From contig JBEKTD010000007.1 of NCBI GenBank assembly GCA_049516395.1, positions 1-64,000 on the forward strand: 64,000 nucleotides of DNA. Direction: 5' to 3'. Position 1 is the first letter of the stretch. Each line of letters opens with the position of its first letter. Shown here piece after piece: positions 16,788 through 25,832 of the stretch. The stretch is from Fen-1362 sp049516395 (GTDB lineage Bacteria > Planctomycetota > Phycisphaerae > Sedimentisphaerales > Anaerobacaceae). Made by a program: the position numbers and the translations under genes. The notes beneath the pieces are model-generated. The model did not search any database. It was not told the origin of the DNA and worked only from the letters and a program-made list of their open reading frames with translations.

Positions 16788-19664
16788 TTAAGATGCCCTC
16801 TTCTTTGCAGTTCTGCTTGTGATTATTAAGACCACTACAACCGCCGTTACAATGGCAAGGGTTATAAACGCTGAATTGTGCTTTGACTTCTCAGTAACAA
16901 CCATCTCTTCCACCGCAGCCGACCTTAATGGCTCCAGGAATTTTATTGCAATCTTCGTCTCCGCCGGTGTTTCCAGCTGACCGCCCTGGTAAATTGTCTC
17001 AATATCTTTCTTCGATAACGCATAACTATAAACTCTCACGTCGTCGATAAGGCCGTGCCAGCAGCGCCCGGGCAGCTCGGCATTTCCGCCGATATATACG
17101 GGGAAGTTGTTGGTTCCGATATTGTCTTCATATGGTCTTGTCACGTCCGGTTTGCCGTCCACATATATGCTCATTTTTCGTCCGTCATAAACGCACAAGA
17201 CGTGGTGCCACTGACCCGAACTGACAGTAGTCCTGCCATTTAGATAAACTTCTGGTCCGAGGCCGAAATGAAACACATTGTTGGCAAAATCTGTTGAAAG
17301 CCGCCAGGCGGTATCGCCTTTGGTAACGATGCCGGTCCACTCCTGCGGGACTGAAGCGATATTGACCCACGCCGAGATTGTTATCTGGTCTGTGATGTCG
17401 AAAGCGGACTCATTGTTGATTTTAACGTAATCGCCTTTGCCGTTGAATTCAAGTGCTCCACCGATTTTCCCGCCCTGGGGCCTCCAGATAGGGCTACCAA
17501 TCAGTGTGCCGTTATTGCCGTTTCCTGAGCTGTCTGTGGCGGTGGCGCCTTCAGTTTCATCTAATTTCCACCAGCCGACTAATCCCGCACTCGTAAAGCT
17601 CCACGTTTTGCCTATTGTCTCTTTTCCGTCCGTGTCCACCTCATTAACTCGCCAGAAGTACCTGGTATTTCTGGCAAGGCCCGATAATTCCGCCCTCATA
17701 TAACCGCTGCCGGCCTTTTCGCCCATAAGCTCAAGATTCCCTGCGTCTGTTCCCAGGTAAACCTTATGCGTTTTTGTCCGGGCAGCCGGCATCCACGCCA
17801 GTGTTACCTTTTTGTCGCCGCATCTGGCGCCGTCTGCCGGAACGGAACGTACTGCCTGTTTTCCAGCGACCTCGTAAAAACGAACTTCACTCAAACCGAC
17901 GTGATTTACGTCGTCAAAGTTTTTTATATTATCAAATCGAACTCTCGCGGTCGTTACCCCGCCCATATCAATAAATGTCGGGGCATCATATTCACCGCTG
18001 GCCGCCGCCCGCTCGAACTCGCAGTTTTTCCTGATTTTGTTCCAGCCCCTCTCTTTGGTCCATACCGAAATATCCGCCCTTCGGACTCCTCGCCGTTTGC
18101 CGTCCAGTTCGTTATAGTTCCACACATCTATGCCGTCCAGTTTGTAGGGTCTGTCAAAGTCAAATTGCACCCACCCGCTTACCTGTCCTTTTGCCGAAAG
18201 CCACATATCTTTTGTGTTTGTCCCGTGTTCTTCCAGACCGTCCCTGTTCAAGTGCAGACCGCTACCATCAACAATTCTCGACACGGGATGCTCAGGGTCG
18301 CTGCTCGATGCATTTACACTTACTTCGCGGATGACCTCGCCTGTCAGAACGGGACCGCCTTGTCCCGGCTTTATTACATAAGCACCAAACTGGTCATCTA
18401 TCTTGAATGGCCCAGCTATTTCCACCGACGCCGTCAGTATCTGATTAATGTCTTTGGGCTCTCGCCACGAGAGCGAACAGGTTCCGCTTCAGCCATACTC
18501 GAAACTGTATCTGTGGTCAAAGGTCCCGTCTTTGCTGACGATTCGCAGTTTCGGCGCCGGAACACTCGCGTTGTTTTTCATCAGCGATGCCTTCTCTCCC
18601 AGCCGGCCGGTTAAACTGAGGTCAAACGCGTATTTGCCTCGTTTTGCCTGCACGTTCATCTTCAACGTTATCGGCTCACCCACTGCAAGATACGCCGTGC
18701 CGTCTTTTTTTACCTCAAAGTCGCCCGACTCCATGAAACCATCACCCTGCATTTTCCAGTTGTCGCCTTTTCCGTCTTTTCTTTCTATCACCCATCGGTG
18801 TATTCGGTATTTGCCCTCCGGGATGCTCCCTGTTCCGTTTTTCGGCATGACTTTAAAAAGACCGTTTTCGCCTACCGCGGTCAATTCGTTTATTTCAGAC
18901 GGCATCTTTATCGTGCCCATGACCGCGTCATCCGCCGAATATGTTTTTATATATGCCCCATCCCTTGCGACCTCAAGCCGGTAAAGCTTGCCGGATACCT
19001 GTAAGAACTTACCCACCAGCGCATCCTCTTCATTCGCTCCTTCACCTATGACAATCCTGTCCGCCTCGTAATAATTCTTGGATGTATTGTTGAACGTCCC
19101 GTCGGCGTCTATGTCGTACAATACGCAGTGCTTCTTTTCTCCTCCCACAGTAATCATCCCCTCATACCAGCACCCCGACATCACATAAAGGCGAGGCATC
19201 GTTTCGTCATAATGGTAAAGCATAAAATTAAGATGATACGCGACCGGGCCGTCGTCACCTTCCAACATCACTTTAACGGGTCCAAAGATATTATAATACC
19301 CGTCTTTACTGTTTGCCTTTACGGCTGTCTCGTTCTTCAAGCTGCCGTCACAGTCCGAATCGATATATAACAGGTCAAAACTCTTTCCTTTGCCGCTGCG
19401 GTCCAGCGCTATTTGCACCTTCCCGCCTTTTGCCATCGGGCTTTTCCATACCGCGAATATCGGCTGTGGGTCATTAAACTCAGGCAATGCCACGCCTGAG
19501 GGCCTGTCTTTGGTTACCATTAACGAACGCTGTGACACTCCCGCCCTTTGTGTATCCGGCCCATAGTTATACCTCAGCCACTGTTCGCCCTCCGCAGACA
19601 CCTGTGAAGCAAAAAGAATCTCTCCCAGCCCCCATATCAAAAACGCAATTGTACTCCTGTTCAT
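16788..19664 (-). CDS. selenoprotein B: UxxxC domain fused to discoidin-FN3-LamG-TM (UGA at 18489-18491 = Sec)
   Basis: One 958-aa exported protein if TGA 18491-18489 encodes Sec392. Residues 1-25 are a signal peptide. A beta-rich domain follows (DSDCDGSL and DIDADGTF look like calcium-type loops) and ends APKLRIV...YSFEYG-U-SGTCSLSWREP. After it come a discoidin/F5-8C-like domain (about 420-600), an FN3-like segment, a LamG/concanavalin domain (about 700-890) and a C-terminal TM anchor with RTAKKRAS. The TGA is followed in frame by 21 open codons and then the region that would otherwise be called a separate 545-aa gene beginning at an internal GTG with no signal peptide. The hairpin 21 nt after TGA and the shared motif with A and C support recoding. 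ATG 19664 has AAAGGTG upstream. It lies 88 bp after selenoprotein C. Confidence 0.9.
18458..18474 (-). promoter_or_regulatory. SECIS hairpin of selenoprotein B
   Basis: Minus strand GCTCTCG / TGG / CGAGAGC, a perfect 7-bp stem with loop TGG starting 21 nt after the TGA. The codon before TCG (CTC) and the codon after CGA (GAG) pair; in A and C the corresponding codons differ but still pair. Confidence 0.88.
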
Positions 19665-19752
19665 CGTCGTCACCTTTGCCACCTTTTAGGTTTCACCTAA
19701 TTTACTCCTGTGTCTGCATTGAAGCAACACAAATAATATTGGTAAAACAGAC

Positions 19753-21774
19753 CTAAGAAGCCGGCGTATTTTTTGCCGGTTCTGCGATGTTGGGAGGTTC
19801 GGGCCTGGCTACCTGCGACCACACCCAAAAACGCTCCCGCCAAAAACGATTTCGCTGCAAAAGTATCAAAAACGGCAAACTCACTCCATATACAAGGGCT
19901 CCCAAAATGGCCGCACCCACTGCCATGCTTGCCAAAACTGCGAACGCTTGCAGAGTATCTCTGCTTGCTGCCATCATAATTACTACGAATATGCCGTAAG
20001 CTGCTATTTGAACGGCGATTAGCAATATTTCCCAGAGCGCAGTCCACAGCGAATATCTTACCATGCTGTATTTTCTCCGGCACATAAACCCCGCAAGCCC
20101 CTGCCCGCAAACCATCGCCAGCGACAATACAACCATCGCCACAAAGGTCGCCACACCCTCTGCGGAAAACTCAAACCCAAGAGACGAGACAACCGCTGCG
20201 GCCCCCGCGGCAATCATCACAACCAGTGACACTAAACAGTTAATAAATCGGCTCTTTCTGCTGATTTTACCCGCAATCAGCCACATTATCGCCTGGCCGA
20301 AAATAAGCCCATCAAAGATAATGTCGAAGATTTGAATCCCCGCGGAATTTGCACCAACGACCTTCTTGAATATTGTCCACGCCAGGAACACAACCAGCAC
20401 CGGCACAAAAATAAGCCACGCCTGAGGATTGCGGTTCGATTTTAATCCGACCAGAGCAAAGATTGTTGCTATCCACAGAATTACGCCTAACACGCTGTAA
20501 TACCACTTACAGTTGTAAAATACCGTTCCCTCGGCAGGCCCGACCCCGCCGATATCACGCGTAATCACGATGCGTAATTTCCCGATAGCAGTTATTGGTG
20601 CTCGCCACGAGCACGAACATGTGCCCCCTCAGCCAAAACTGAATGTGCCCGCCCCGATTTCCTTGTTTCCTTTGAATACCGCAAATTTCGGTGCGTTATC
20701 CTTATCTGTGTTTCTCGACGTGTATTCTTTGCCGTCTGCTCCCACCAGCTTGTAGCTGAACTGTAAAACCCGGCCGATGTGTTTCACCGTAACGCTATTA
20801 TTAAGCGGTCCCCCGGTCTTAAAGGTTAAGGTCTCGTTTTTCCTCACATTGAGATGCTCATATGAATACCTGTTTCTCTCAAATAATCCTGACTTGCCCC
20901 CGTCCAGAAATATCTGCCCTAACGTTTGCTCTCCCGCGGGTGCCACAACCTCTCCCTCGGGATTCTCAAACACCGTGATAGACCGGTTGTTCCTAAGCGT
21001 CAGGTAGCGGATAAACTTGCCCTCTATCATTACCTTGCCCGTTTCTCTTGGGGTCTCTTTGAATCTCGCCCGCACGCAGGCCTGCCCATCCACAGTCGCA
21101 AATTCGTATGATACAGCCCAGTTCTTTCCATCAAGAAACACCTCATTCGGTGCGTAAAGGCTCGGCTTATCCACAGGCGGCCTGAAATTCGAATCAGCCG
21201 AGGTAATCGCAAAATAATCCCCCGTTCCCGCAATCCCATCCATATTGTCCGCGAATGAAACCCGCCATCGTTTGTTCCCCAATTCCGCTATGCCTTCAAA
21301 GCCGCTGTGAACAGTAAATTGGTAATAATTGCTCAGGAACAAAAATGCGTTGACAATGTAATGTACTTGTATGTCACCAATATGCTTTTCGACCTGCATT
21401 TCATCGAAGTAGCCCGCTTTGCCGCCTTTGCTCGAAAAAACTCCGTTAGCGTCATCCGTCAGGTCCAGGTTATTATTGAGGTCAAGATAAAGGTTGCCCT
21501 TTGACTTGTCCCACACAAACAACATCGGTTTGGCGCCTTGCATGTCGCTTTGAATTACCCCCCGGCTTACTTTTCTTCCTGCAAAATTTGGCCCGTTCGT
21601 TTCCTTTATCGATGAATTTGCTATGGCCGACAGACCCAGATTGAATCCGCTCGGCTTGAATCGCAGGTCGCAGACAACCTCATTGGCTGTATTTGTATCC
21701 TCTCCCTTCGCCTGAGGCAGTCCCGTAGCACACAAGGCAATCATTACGCCTGCTAAAACTGCCACTGACCGCAT
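19753..21774 (-). CDS. selenoprotein C: UxxxC domain fused to multi-TM domain (UGA at 20629-20631 = Sec)
   Basis: One 673-aa protein with Sec382 if TGA 20631-20629 is recoded. A signal peptide (MRSVAVLAGVMIALCATGLPQA) precedes a beta-rich domain with DLNNNLDLTDD, ending APKFAVF...GTFSFG-U-GGTCSCSWRAP (Cys386, plus Cys388). The frame stays open for 20 codons to an internal GTG that would otherwise begin a separate 271-aa membrane protein. That membrane part has about six hydrophobic helices and a charged C-terminus. Similarity to selenoprotein A continues after Sec (GKLRIVITRDIG versus GKFRVDVHIDLG), which a true stop would not allow. Start ATG 21774. First gene of a probable minus-strand operon C-B-carboxypeptidase-repeat protein. 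Function unknown; a membrane redox role is likely from architecture. Confidence 0.9.
20598..20614 (-). promoter_or_regulatory. SECIS hairpin of selenoprotein C
   Basis: Minus strand GTGCTCG / TGG / CGAGCAC, a perfect 7-bp stem, loop TGG 21 nt after the TGA. TGC and GCA, the codons flanking TCG TGG CGA, pair fully. Confidence 0.88.
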
Positions 21775-22483
21775 ATACGCTCTCTTTCCTCTACGGATAG
21801 CTACCGGTAGAATAGGTCTCTAATCCTCTAATTAAGGATAACTATCCCGAATCGGTATGTCAATCGATTAAGGCAACATTATCCTTCTCCAAAAGAAATC
21901 TGTCGACCATCAACACCGACCATTTTGAAATCCTTTAGGCACGATGACCTTTCCCCATTTATTGTACCAATGCAAATTAGAGTATCTAGTTTTAATTTGT
22001 CCCTCCATTCCGTTAACACAACCGGCATGCCTATCAACGCTCTCCTACGTCAATAGCCCCGATATTCGCTTCAGGACTAAGATGTCTAAGAGTAATTACT
22101 TGTGTCTGGCAAGAGGTTTTGAGTCGGAGAAAATGCTACAATAACCCAAAAAGATCATATTATCAGGTTAGACCACGTTATTATAAATGAGTAAAACAGC
22201 TGATGAAATAGTGACAGATTCTGATTCTATCAAGCTATTTTTACCTCTAAGATGTGGTCGAAACAACGGATTAATATAACGTGATGACAAAGAAATCAAT
22301 CGTTTATCAGAACGATGGAGCAATAACGATGACAGGCGGGCACAAACTGTAATGAACGGTTTAAATGTTAACAGCAACAAGACCGAAAATAGGACAATCA
22401 TAGGACAATCACCCCAACATTCCGAAACGTCACTTCCTCAACACTCGCAAATCTAAGCACTTACGAGATTCAGCAAAAAAATT
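21775..22483. other. gene-free right end of the selenium island
   Basis: About 700 bp without a believable gene. The first 60 bp must hold the promoter of selenoprotein C. The right part contains the paired TAGGACAA motifs (22390-22408) and AAGCACTTA next to the tRNA-Ser repeat. Short open frames here have no ribosome sites or recognisable content. Confidence 0.55.
22390..22408 (+). repeat. paired TAGGACAA motifs near putative attR
   Basis: Two TAGGACAA words 11 bp apart, matching the pair at 598-617 near the other island end. Possible recombinase arm sites. Confidence 0.4.
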
Positions 22484-22501
22484 AACGGAGAGGGCGGGAT
22501 T
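22484..22501. repeat. direct repeat within tRNA-Ser 3' end (putative attR)
   Basis: The intact counterpart of the 18-bp repeat at 482-499. The tRNA 3' end faces the island, so the island lies downstream of the tRNA as usual for tRNA-targeted integration. Confidence 0.65.
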
Positions 22502-22572
22502 CGAACCCGCGGTACGGCAAGCCGCACACACGCTTTCCAAGCGTGCTCCTTCGGCCACTCGGACACCTCTCC
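22486..22572 (-). tRNA. tRNA-Ser (GGA)
   Basis: Class II tRNA with acceptor GGAGAGG/CCTCTCC, discriminator G, anticodon loop TTGGAAA (anticodon GGA) on stem CACGC/GCGTG, long variable arm and GGTTCGAATCC T-loop. CCA is not encoded. Confidence 0.95.
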
Positions 22573-22578
22573 AATAAT

Positions 22579-23100
22579 TTATGATTCCTGATTTTCGATT
22601 GCCGATTTTGGCCCTTCGGGCCTTCGCTTCTTAAAGAACTCTGTCAGCAACGCGCCGCATTCGTCGGCCAATACGCCGCTTGTAACCTCGACCTGATGAT
22701 TCAACCGTTTATCCCCAACGATATTATACAAGCTTTTCACCGCACCCGTCTTAGGGTCATCGCAGCCATATACTAATCGGTCGATACGGGCCAAAACTAA
22801 AGCCCCTGCACACATACAGCACGGCTCCAAGGTAACATAAATCGTGCAATCATTCAAATGCCAGTTTTCGAGTGCCGCAGCCGCCTGGGTAAGCGCGATG
22901 ATTTCAGCGTGGGCAGTCGGGTCCTGCAATTGTTCCCGCTGATTGTATGCCTTGGCGATTATGGTGTTGTTATGAACAATCACCGCCCCGATAGGCACGT
23001 CGCCATTCTCTTCGGCGATTTGCGCCTGGGCCATCGCGAGACGCATATACTGCTCGTCAATATCTGGCTGTATGGTGGGATTAGAAGCTGATTCAATCAT
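22579..23100 (-). CDS. tadA: tRNA-specific adenosine deaminase
   Basis: A 173-aa CDA-fold deaminase that makes inosine at position 34 of tRNA-Arg(ACG). The zinc motifs are present: HAE in DPTAHAEIIALTQAA and PCCMCAGAL (PCxxC) in TLEPCCMCAG, with catalytic Glu in HAE. VPIGAVIV near the N-terminus is typical. Length is normal. It lies 7 bp from the tRNA-Ser gene on the same strand, so the two may be on one transcript. Confidence 0.95.
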   Translation of the reverse strand: MIESASNPTIQPDIDEQYMRLAMAQAQIAEENGDVPIGAVIVHNNTIIAKAYNQREQLQDPTAHAEIIALTQAAAALENWHLNDCTIYVTLEPCCMCAGALVLARIDRLVYGCDDPKTGAVKSLYNIVGDKRLNHQVEVTSGVLADECGALLTEFFKKRRPEGPKSAIENQES

Positions 23101-23197
23101 AAATCAAAAGCTGAACAGTAGAACAGTTGACCGCCCCCGCTGCTGTCTTGTGACAGCAAAACGCGGAGGGCTCTATTTTTTGCCAAAGACAAAAAAT

Positions 23198-23269
23198 ACC
23201 CCCAAGGGGAGTCGAACCCCTGTCTCCAGGATGAGAACCTGATATCCTAGGCCACTGGACGATGGGGGC
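23198..23269 (-). tRNA. tRNA-Glu (CUC)
   Basis: Acceptor GCCCCCA/TGGGGGT (first pair G-T), anticodon loop TTCTCAT with anticodon CTC, T-loop GGTTCGACTCC. CCA is not encoded. Confidence 0.9.
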
Positions 23270-23381
23270 AATACGGATTTACGATTGCCGATTGCCAATT
23301 TACGATTTTCGCCCGCCTTCATTGTTGTTTCGGCGGGTAAAATTTCGGATTTTAGTATAGCGGAAATCAGCGGGCGGTCAA

Positions 23382-23417
23382 TAAAAAAACAGCCGGCAGG
23401 AATGCTGCCGACTGTCA
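23382..23417 (-). terminator. terminator of the 104-aa membrane protein gene
   Basis: On the minus strand a stem around CGGCAG...CTGCCG followed by GCTGTTTTTTTATT. It is 28 bp beyond the stop of the minus-strand gene at 23445. Confidence 0.8.
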
Positions 23418-23444
23418 TAAACCTTGGTACGACTGAATCAAACG

Positions 23445-23759
23445 TCAATTTACCGAGCCGACGAGATGCTCCTTGCTGACAAATTGCGGCCCGCTCGTAT
23501 TCTGTGTCCGGTTTTGAGCGGACTTCTCATCGAGCCTCTTTTCAAGCTCCGTGATTCGCTTGGATAATTCTGCACGCTGCCTCGTTCCGCTTGCGGAACT
23601 GATAAGGGCAATGCCGGCGCAGACGATGAAGAGCAAATATGCCCAGCCATGTGCGGGACTCCAGCCCGGCTGCGGATTAACAATAAACGGCAGCACGGCT
23701 ACCAGAAAACCAATGCCTATCAGGTATTCCACAACCCATATCAGATTACCCTTATTCAT
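23445..23759 (-). CDS. small membrane protein with C-terminal coiled coil
   Basis: A 104-aa protein with two hydrophobic helices (about residues 7-27 and 39-56), separated by NPQPGWSPAHGW, then a charged heptad-like helix (QRAELSKRITELEKRLDEK). ATG 23759 has AAGGAGT just upstream and a terminator follows, so it is a real monocistronic gene. I do not recognise the family. Confidence 0.75.
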   Translation of the reverse strand: MNKGNLIWVVEYLIGIGFLVAVLPFIVNPQPGWSPAHGWAYLLFIVCAGIALISSASGTRQRAELSKRITELEKRLDEKSAQNRTQNTSGPQFVSKEHLVGSVN

Positions 23760-23959
23760 ATCCGACTCCTTATAACATTGTATTAAGTTTTCATATTGGG
23801 CGTATAAAGAGCGCCTGTCTCTTTATCTTGATTCGGCGTTCTATAGGGCCGACGTTAGAAGGTAGCTGCTTTTAGTGCTATAAAAACCGAATTATAAACA
23901 CAGCGATAACACTTATCGGACGTAGATATTGCTCAAGGAATGAACCTTGTGAAAGGCAA

Positions 23960-24033
23960 TAGCGGCGGTCGGATTCGAACCGACGACCCTGGGCTTATGA
24001 ATCCCATGCTCTAACCAACTGAGCTACACCGCC
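23960..24033 (-). tRNA. tRNA-Met (CAU)
   Basis: Acceptor GGCGGTG/CGCCGCT, D-arm GCTCAGTTGGTTAGAGC, anticodon loop TTCATAA (CAT), T-arm GTCGGTTCGAATCCGAC. A 43-nt identical piece of its 5' half recurs at 62169-62211. Confidence 0.92.
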
Positions 24034-24123
24034 AATAGCAGTAAATCTACAGAAAATTTTCGTCGCTTGCAAGCAATTCTTTAGCCAATTGCACCCAACA
24101 ATCGCAGAAGGTCTATGGATAGC

Positions 24124-24149
24124 AGGAAACGGAATAATTTCCCACAGGC
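24124..24149 (+). repeat. short dispersed repeat, copy 1
   Basis: AGGAAACGGAATAATTTCCC followed by ACAGGC closely matches 25237-25262 (GGGGAACGGAAAAATTTTCC then ACAGGC). The two copies flank the exported protein gene at 24298. Confidence 0.5.
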
Positions 24150-24297
24150 GGCCGCCGTAGAAACAGTATATGCGCAAAATACACTCGCTTTTAACTCTTG
24201 ACAAACCAGCGCCTTCTGTTATAGTATTTATTCTGAATTGAGGCCTATCAAGAAAAGGTAAACATAATGTTATCGAAATTTGATCGAGGGTAAAAAA

Positions 24298-25077
24298 ATG
24301 AGGAGATTACTGGGATTAGCCGTGTTATCTGTGGTTTTGAGCGTGTGTGTCCCGTCGTATGGGTATTTCCTTATTTACAACATATCCAGCACGGTGAAAG
24401 GCGCGGACTGCGCGAAAAACGCCAAAGTCACAATTCCGCTGAAGGGCTATTTAGTGCTTAATATTGCCGACGGCAACAATGCCCTTGTGGACGCGAACCT
24501 GATTTTGTACGGCAAAAACACCAGCAAGAAAAATGTTTATGCCCAACTCAGCCAAAGTGACAGTAACAACAGCCTTGGGACAGGGTTACGGTATATTGGC
24601 AATGATATGTTCGTTGGTTTCTGGACCGATGACCTTTGTCGCTTTGAAATGCTATTGTCGGGCAAGGCGGTATCAAAAGACATCGGCTTGGAAACATCCG
24701 GCAAGAAACTGGTTGCCAGCAGTATTAAAGGAGTTAATACGGTCTGGTGGGGATTCCTGCTTGGCCCATACAGCAATCAGGATGTTTCAGGAACAGCAAA
24801 CGTTTCAGCAACGCTTTGGACCGCGGAAACCAGGTATGCCAATGAACATGGCTGGACACAGGACCAAATCATTGAATCAGGCAGCACAGATCGTGAGGGG
24901 CTCATACCGATGTTGCAAGGTAAGGGGTACGTCGATGCAACAGTCGTCAATGATTCCTACGAAGGAGGGGTAGATATAAGCGGCGGCATAAGTGTTAGTA
25001 GTGGTGTCGACAGCTTCATGAGTTCCGGAGATTTAGATATTGGAACCATAGTGGACGTTAACATTACTGGGCCTTAA
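24298..25077 (+). CDS. exported protein of unknown function
   Basis: About 259 aa with a clear signal peptide (MRRLLGLAVLSVVLSVCVPSYG). The mature part is beta-rich, with two Cys (DCAKN and DLCRF) and a Gly/Ser-rich tail (DISGGISVSSGVDS). ATG 24298 has GAGGG eight bases upstream; the in-frame TTG 18 bp earlier lacks one. The gene has its own terminator. I recognise no domain. Confidence 0.75.
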   Translation: MRRLLGLAVLSVVLSVCVPSYGYFLIYNISSTVKGADCAKNAKVTIPLKGYLVLNIADGNNALVDANLILYGKNTSKKNVYAQLSQSDSNNSLGTGLRYIGNDMFVGFWTDDLCRFEMLLSGKAVSKDIGLETSGKKLVASSIKGVNTVWWGFLLGPYSNQDVSGTANVSATLWTAETRYANEHGWTQDQIIESGSTDREGLIPMLQGKGYVDATVVNDSYEGGVDISGGISVSSGVDSFMSSGDLDIGTIVDVNITGP

Positions 25078-25138
25078 CATTACCTAAAACGATGGTGGTA
25101 CTATTGGTATCCCCCGTTATTGCGTATAATCTCTTACG

Positions 25139-25165
25139 AGCCGGTCAATTGCGACCGGCTTTTTC
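25139..25165 (+). terminator. terminator of the exported protein gene
   Basis: AGCCGGTC / AATTGC / GACCGGCT then TTTTC; perfect 8-bp stem. Confidence 0.88.
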
Positions 25166-25236
25166 GTTAATGACACTGTTCCAATAGACCACAGAATTGT
25201 TGTGTTCTTCCCGTCCGCAGGAGGTTTAGAGACAGC

Positions 25237-25274
25237 GGGGAACGGAAAAATTTTCCACAGGCATGCCTGTGGAA
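25237..25274 (+). repeat. short dispersed repeat copy 2 with 22-nt palindrome
   Basis: The second copy of the 24124 repeat runs into a perfect palindrome (25253-25274) built on CCACAGGCATGCCTGTGG. Such palindromic repeats are often REP-like elements. Confidence 0.5.
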
Positions 25275-25583
25275 GCGGAGTCAATTAACGCTGGATACTC
25301 TAATATGTAGTGGTACAATAAACGGGGGAAGGTCAGTTCTCCCCAACTTTCTCTGTAACATAGTTTTCTGATCACGATAAGCGGCCGGCGATATATATTT
25401 TAGAGACGGATAAAAAAGGTTCCCTTTTCGTAAGAAATATGAACCTTTTCCATTAGTTCTGTGTGCAATTATCATGGCCGAGGGAATGGAAAGGAAATAT
25501 TTAAGTAACGAATGATAATGACATCTTAAACAAAGTTATTGCAACCCAAGCCGGTCGTGAAGGTAAAAATACCTAGTTGCCGT
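25275..25583. other. gene-free stretch
   Basis: Nothing convincing. One short minus-strand open frame (25281-25475) has no ribosome site or recognisable content. Confidence 0.5.
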
Positions 25584-25825
25584 CTATCTGCCATCATGCT
25601 TGGTTAAGATTTCGCCGTTTGCCGTAAGGCATGCTGTGCAGGCGTAAACGTATGTCTTTTTCAAAGAGCTGTCCGTTGGATCAATCTCAAGAAGTATTGT
25701 CGGCAGTTCTCCCGATATGTCAACAATATACTTACGAGTCGTTGTTTGCCCTGAGACGGTGGACTGCTTCCAGACGCGGTTACCCATCGGGTCATATTTA
25801 AAACTTATCGAGTTGCCGTTTGCTT
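25584..25825 (-). pseudogene. duplicated RHS-repeat scrap
   Basis: Encodes KYDPMGNRVWKQSTVSGQTT and continues to a stop after GEILTKHDG. This is a near copy of the segment of the giant RHS protein encoded at about 27390-27580. A short insertion (VYACTACLT) breaks the alignment before GEIL, and the reading ends early. It lies 8 bp past the ankyrin gene. Partial RHS 3' copies next to an RHS locus are typical of C-terminal exchange. It is not expected to be functional. Confidence 0.8.
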
Positions 25826-25832
25826 TACAATA

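Noticed and set aside
16788..18425. Stand-alone 545-aa LamG protein
   Set aside because: Begins at an internal GTG without ribosome site or signal peptide and is in frame with the upstream gene across a UGA that carries a SECIS hairpin; merged into selenoprotein B.
19753..20568. Stand-alone 271-aa membrane protein
   Set aside because: Same reasons; in frame with the upstream gene through UGA 20631, merged into selenoprotein C.
25253..25274. DnaA-box-like words (TTTTCCACA and its inverse)
   Set aside because: Only one palindrome, imperfect to TTATCCACA, no cluster and no origin genes; not an origin.
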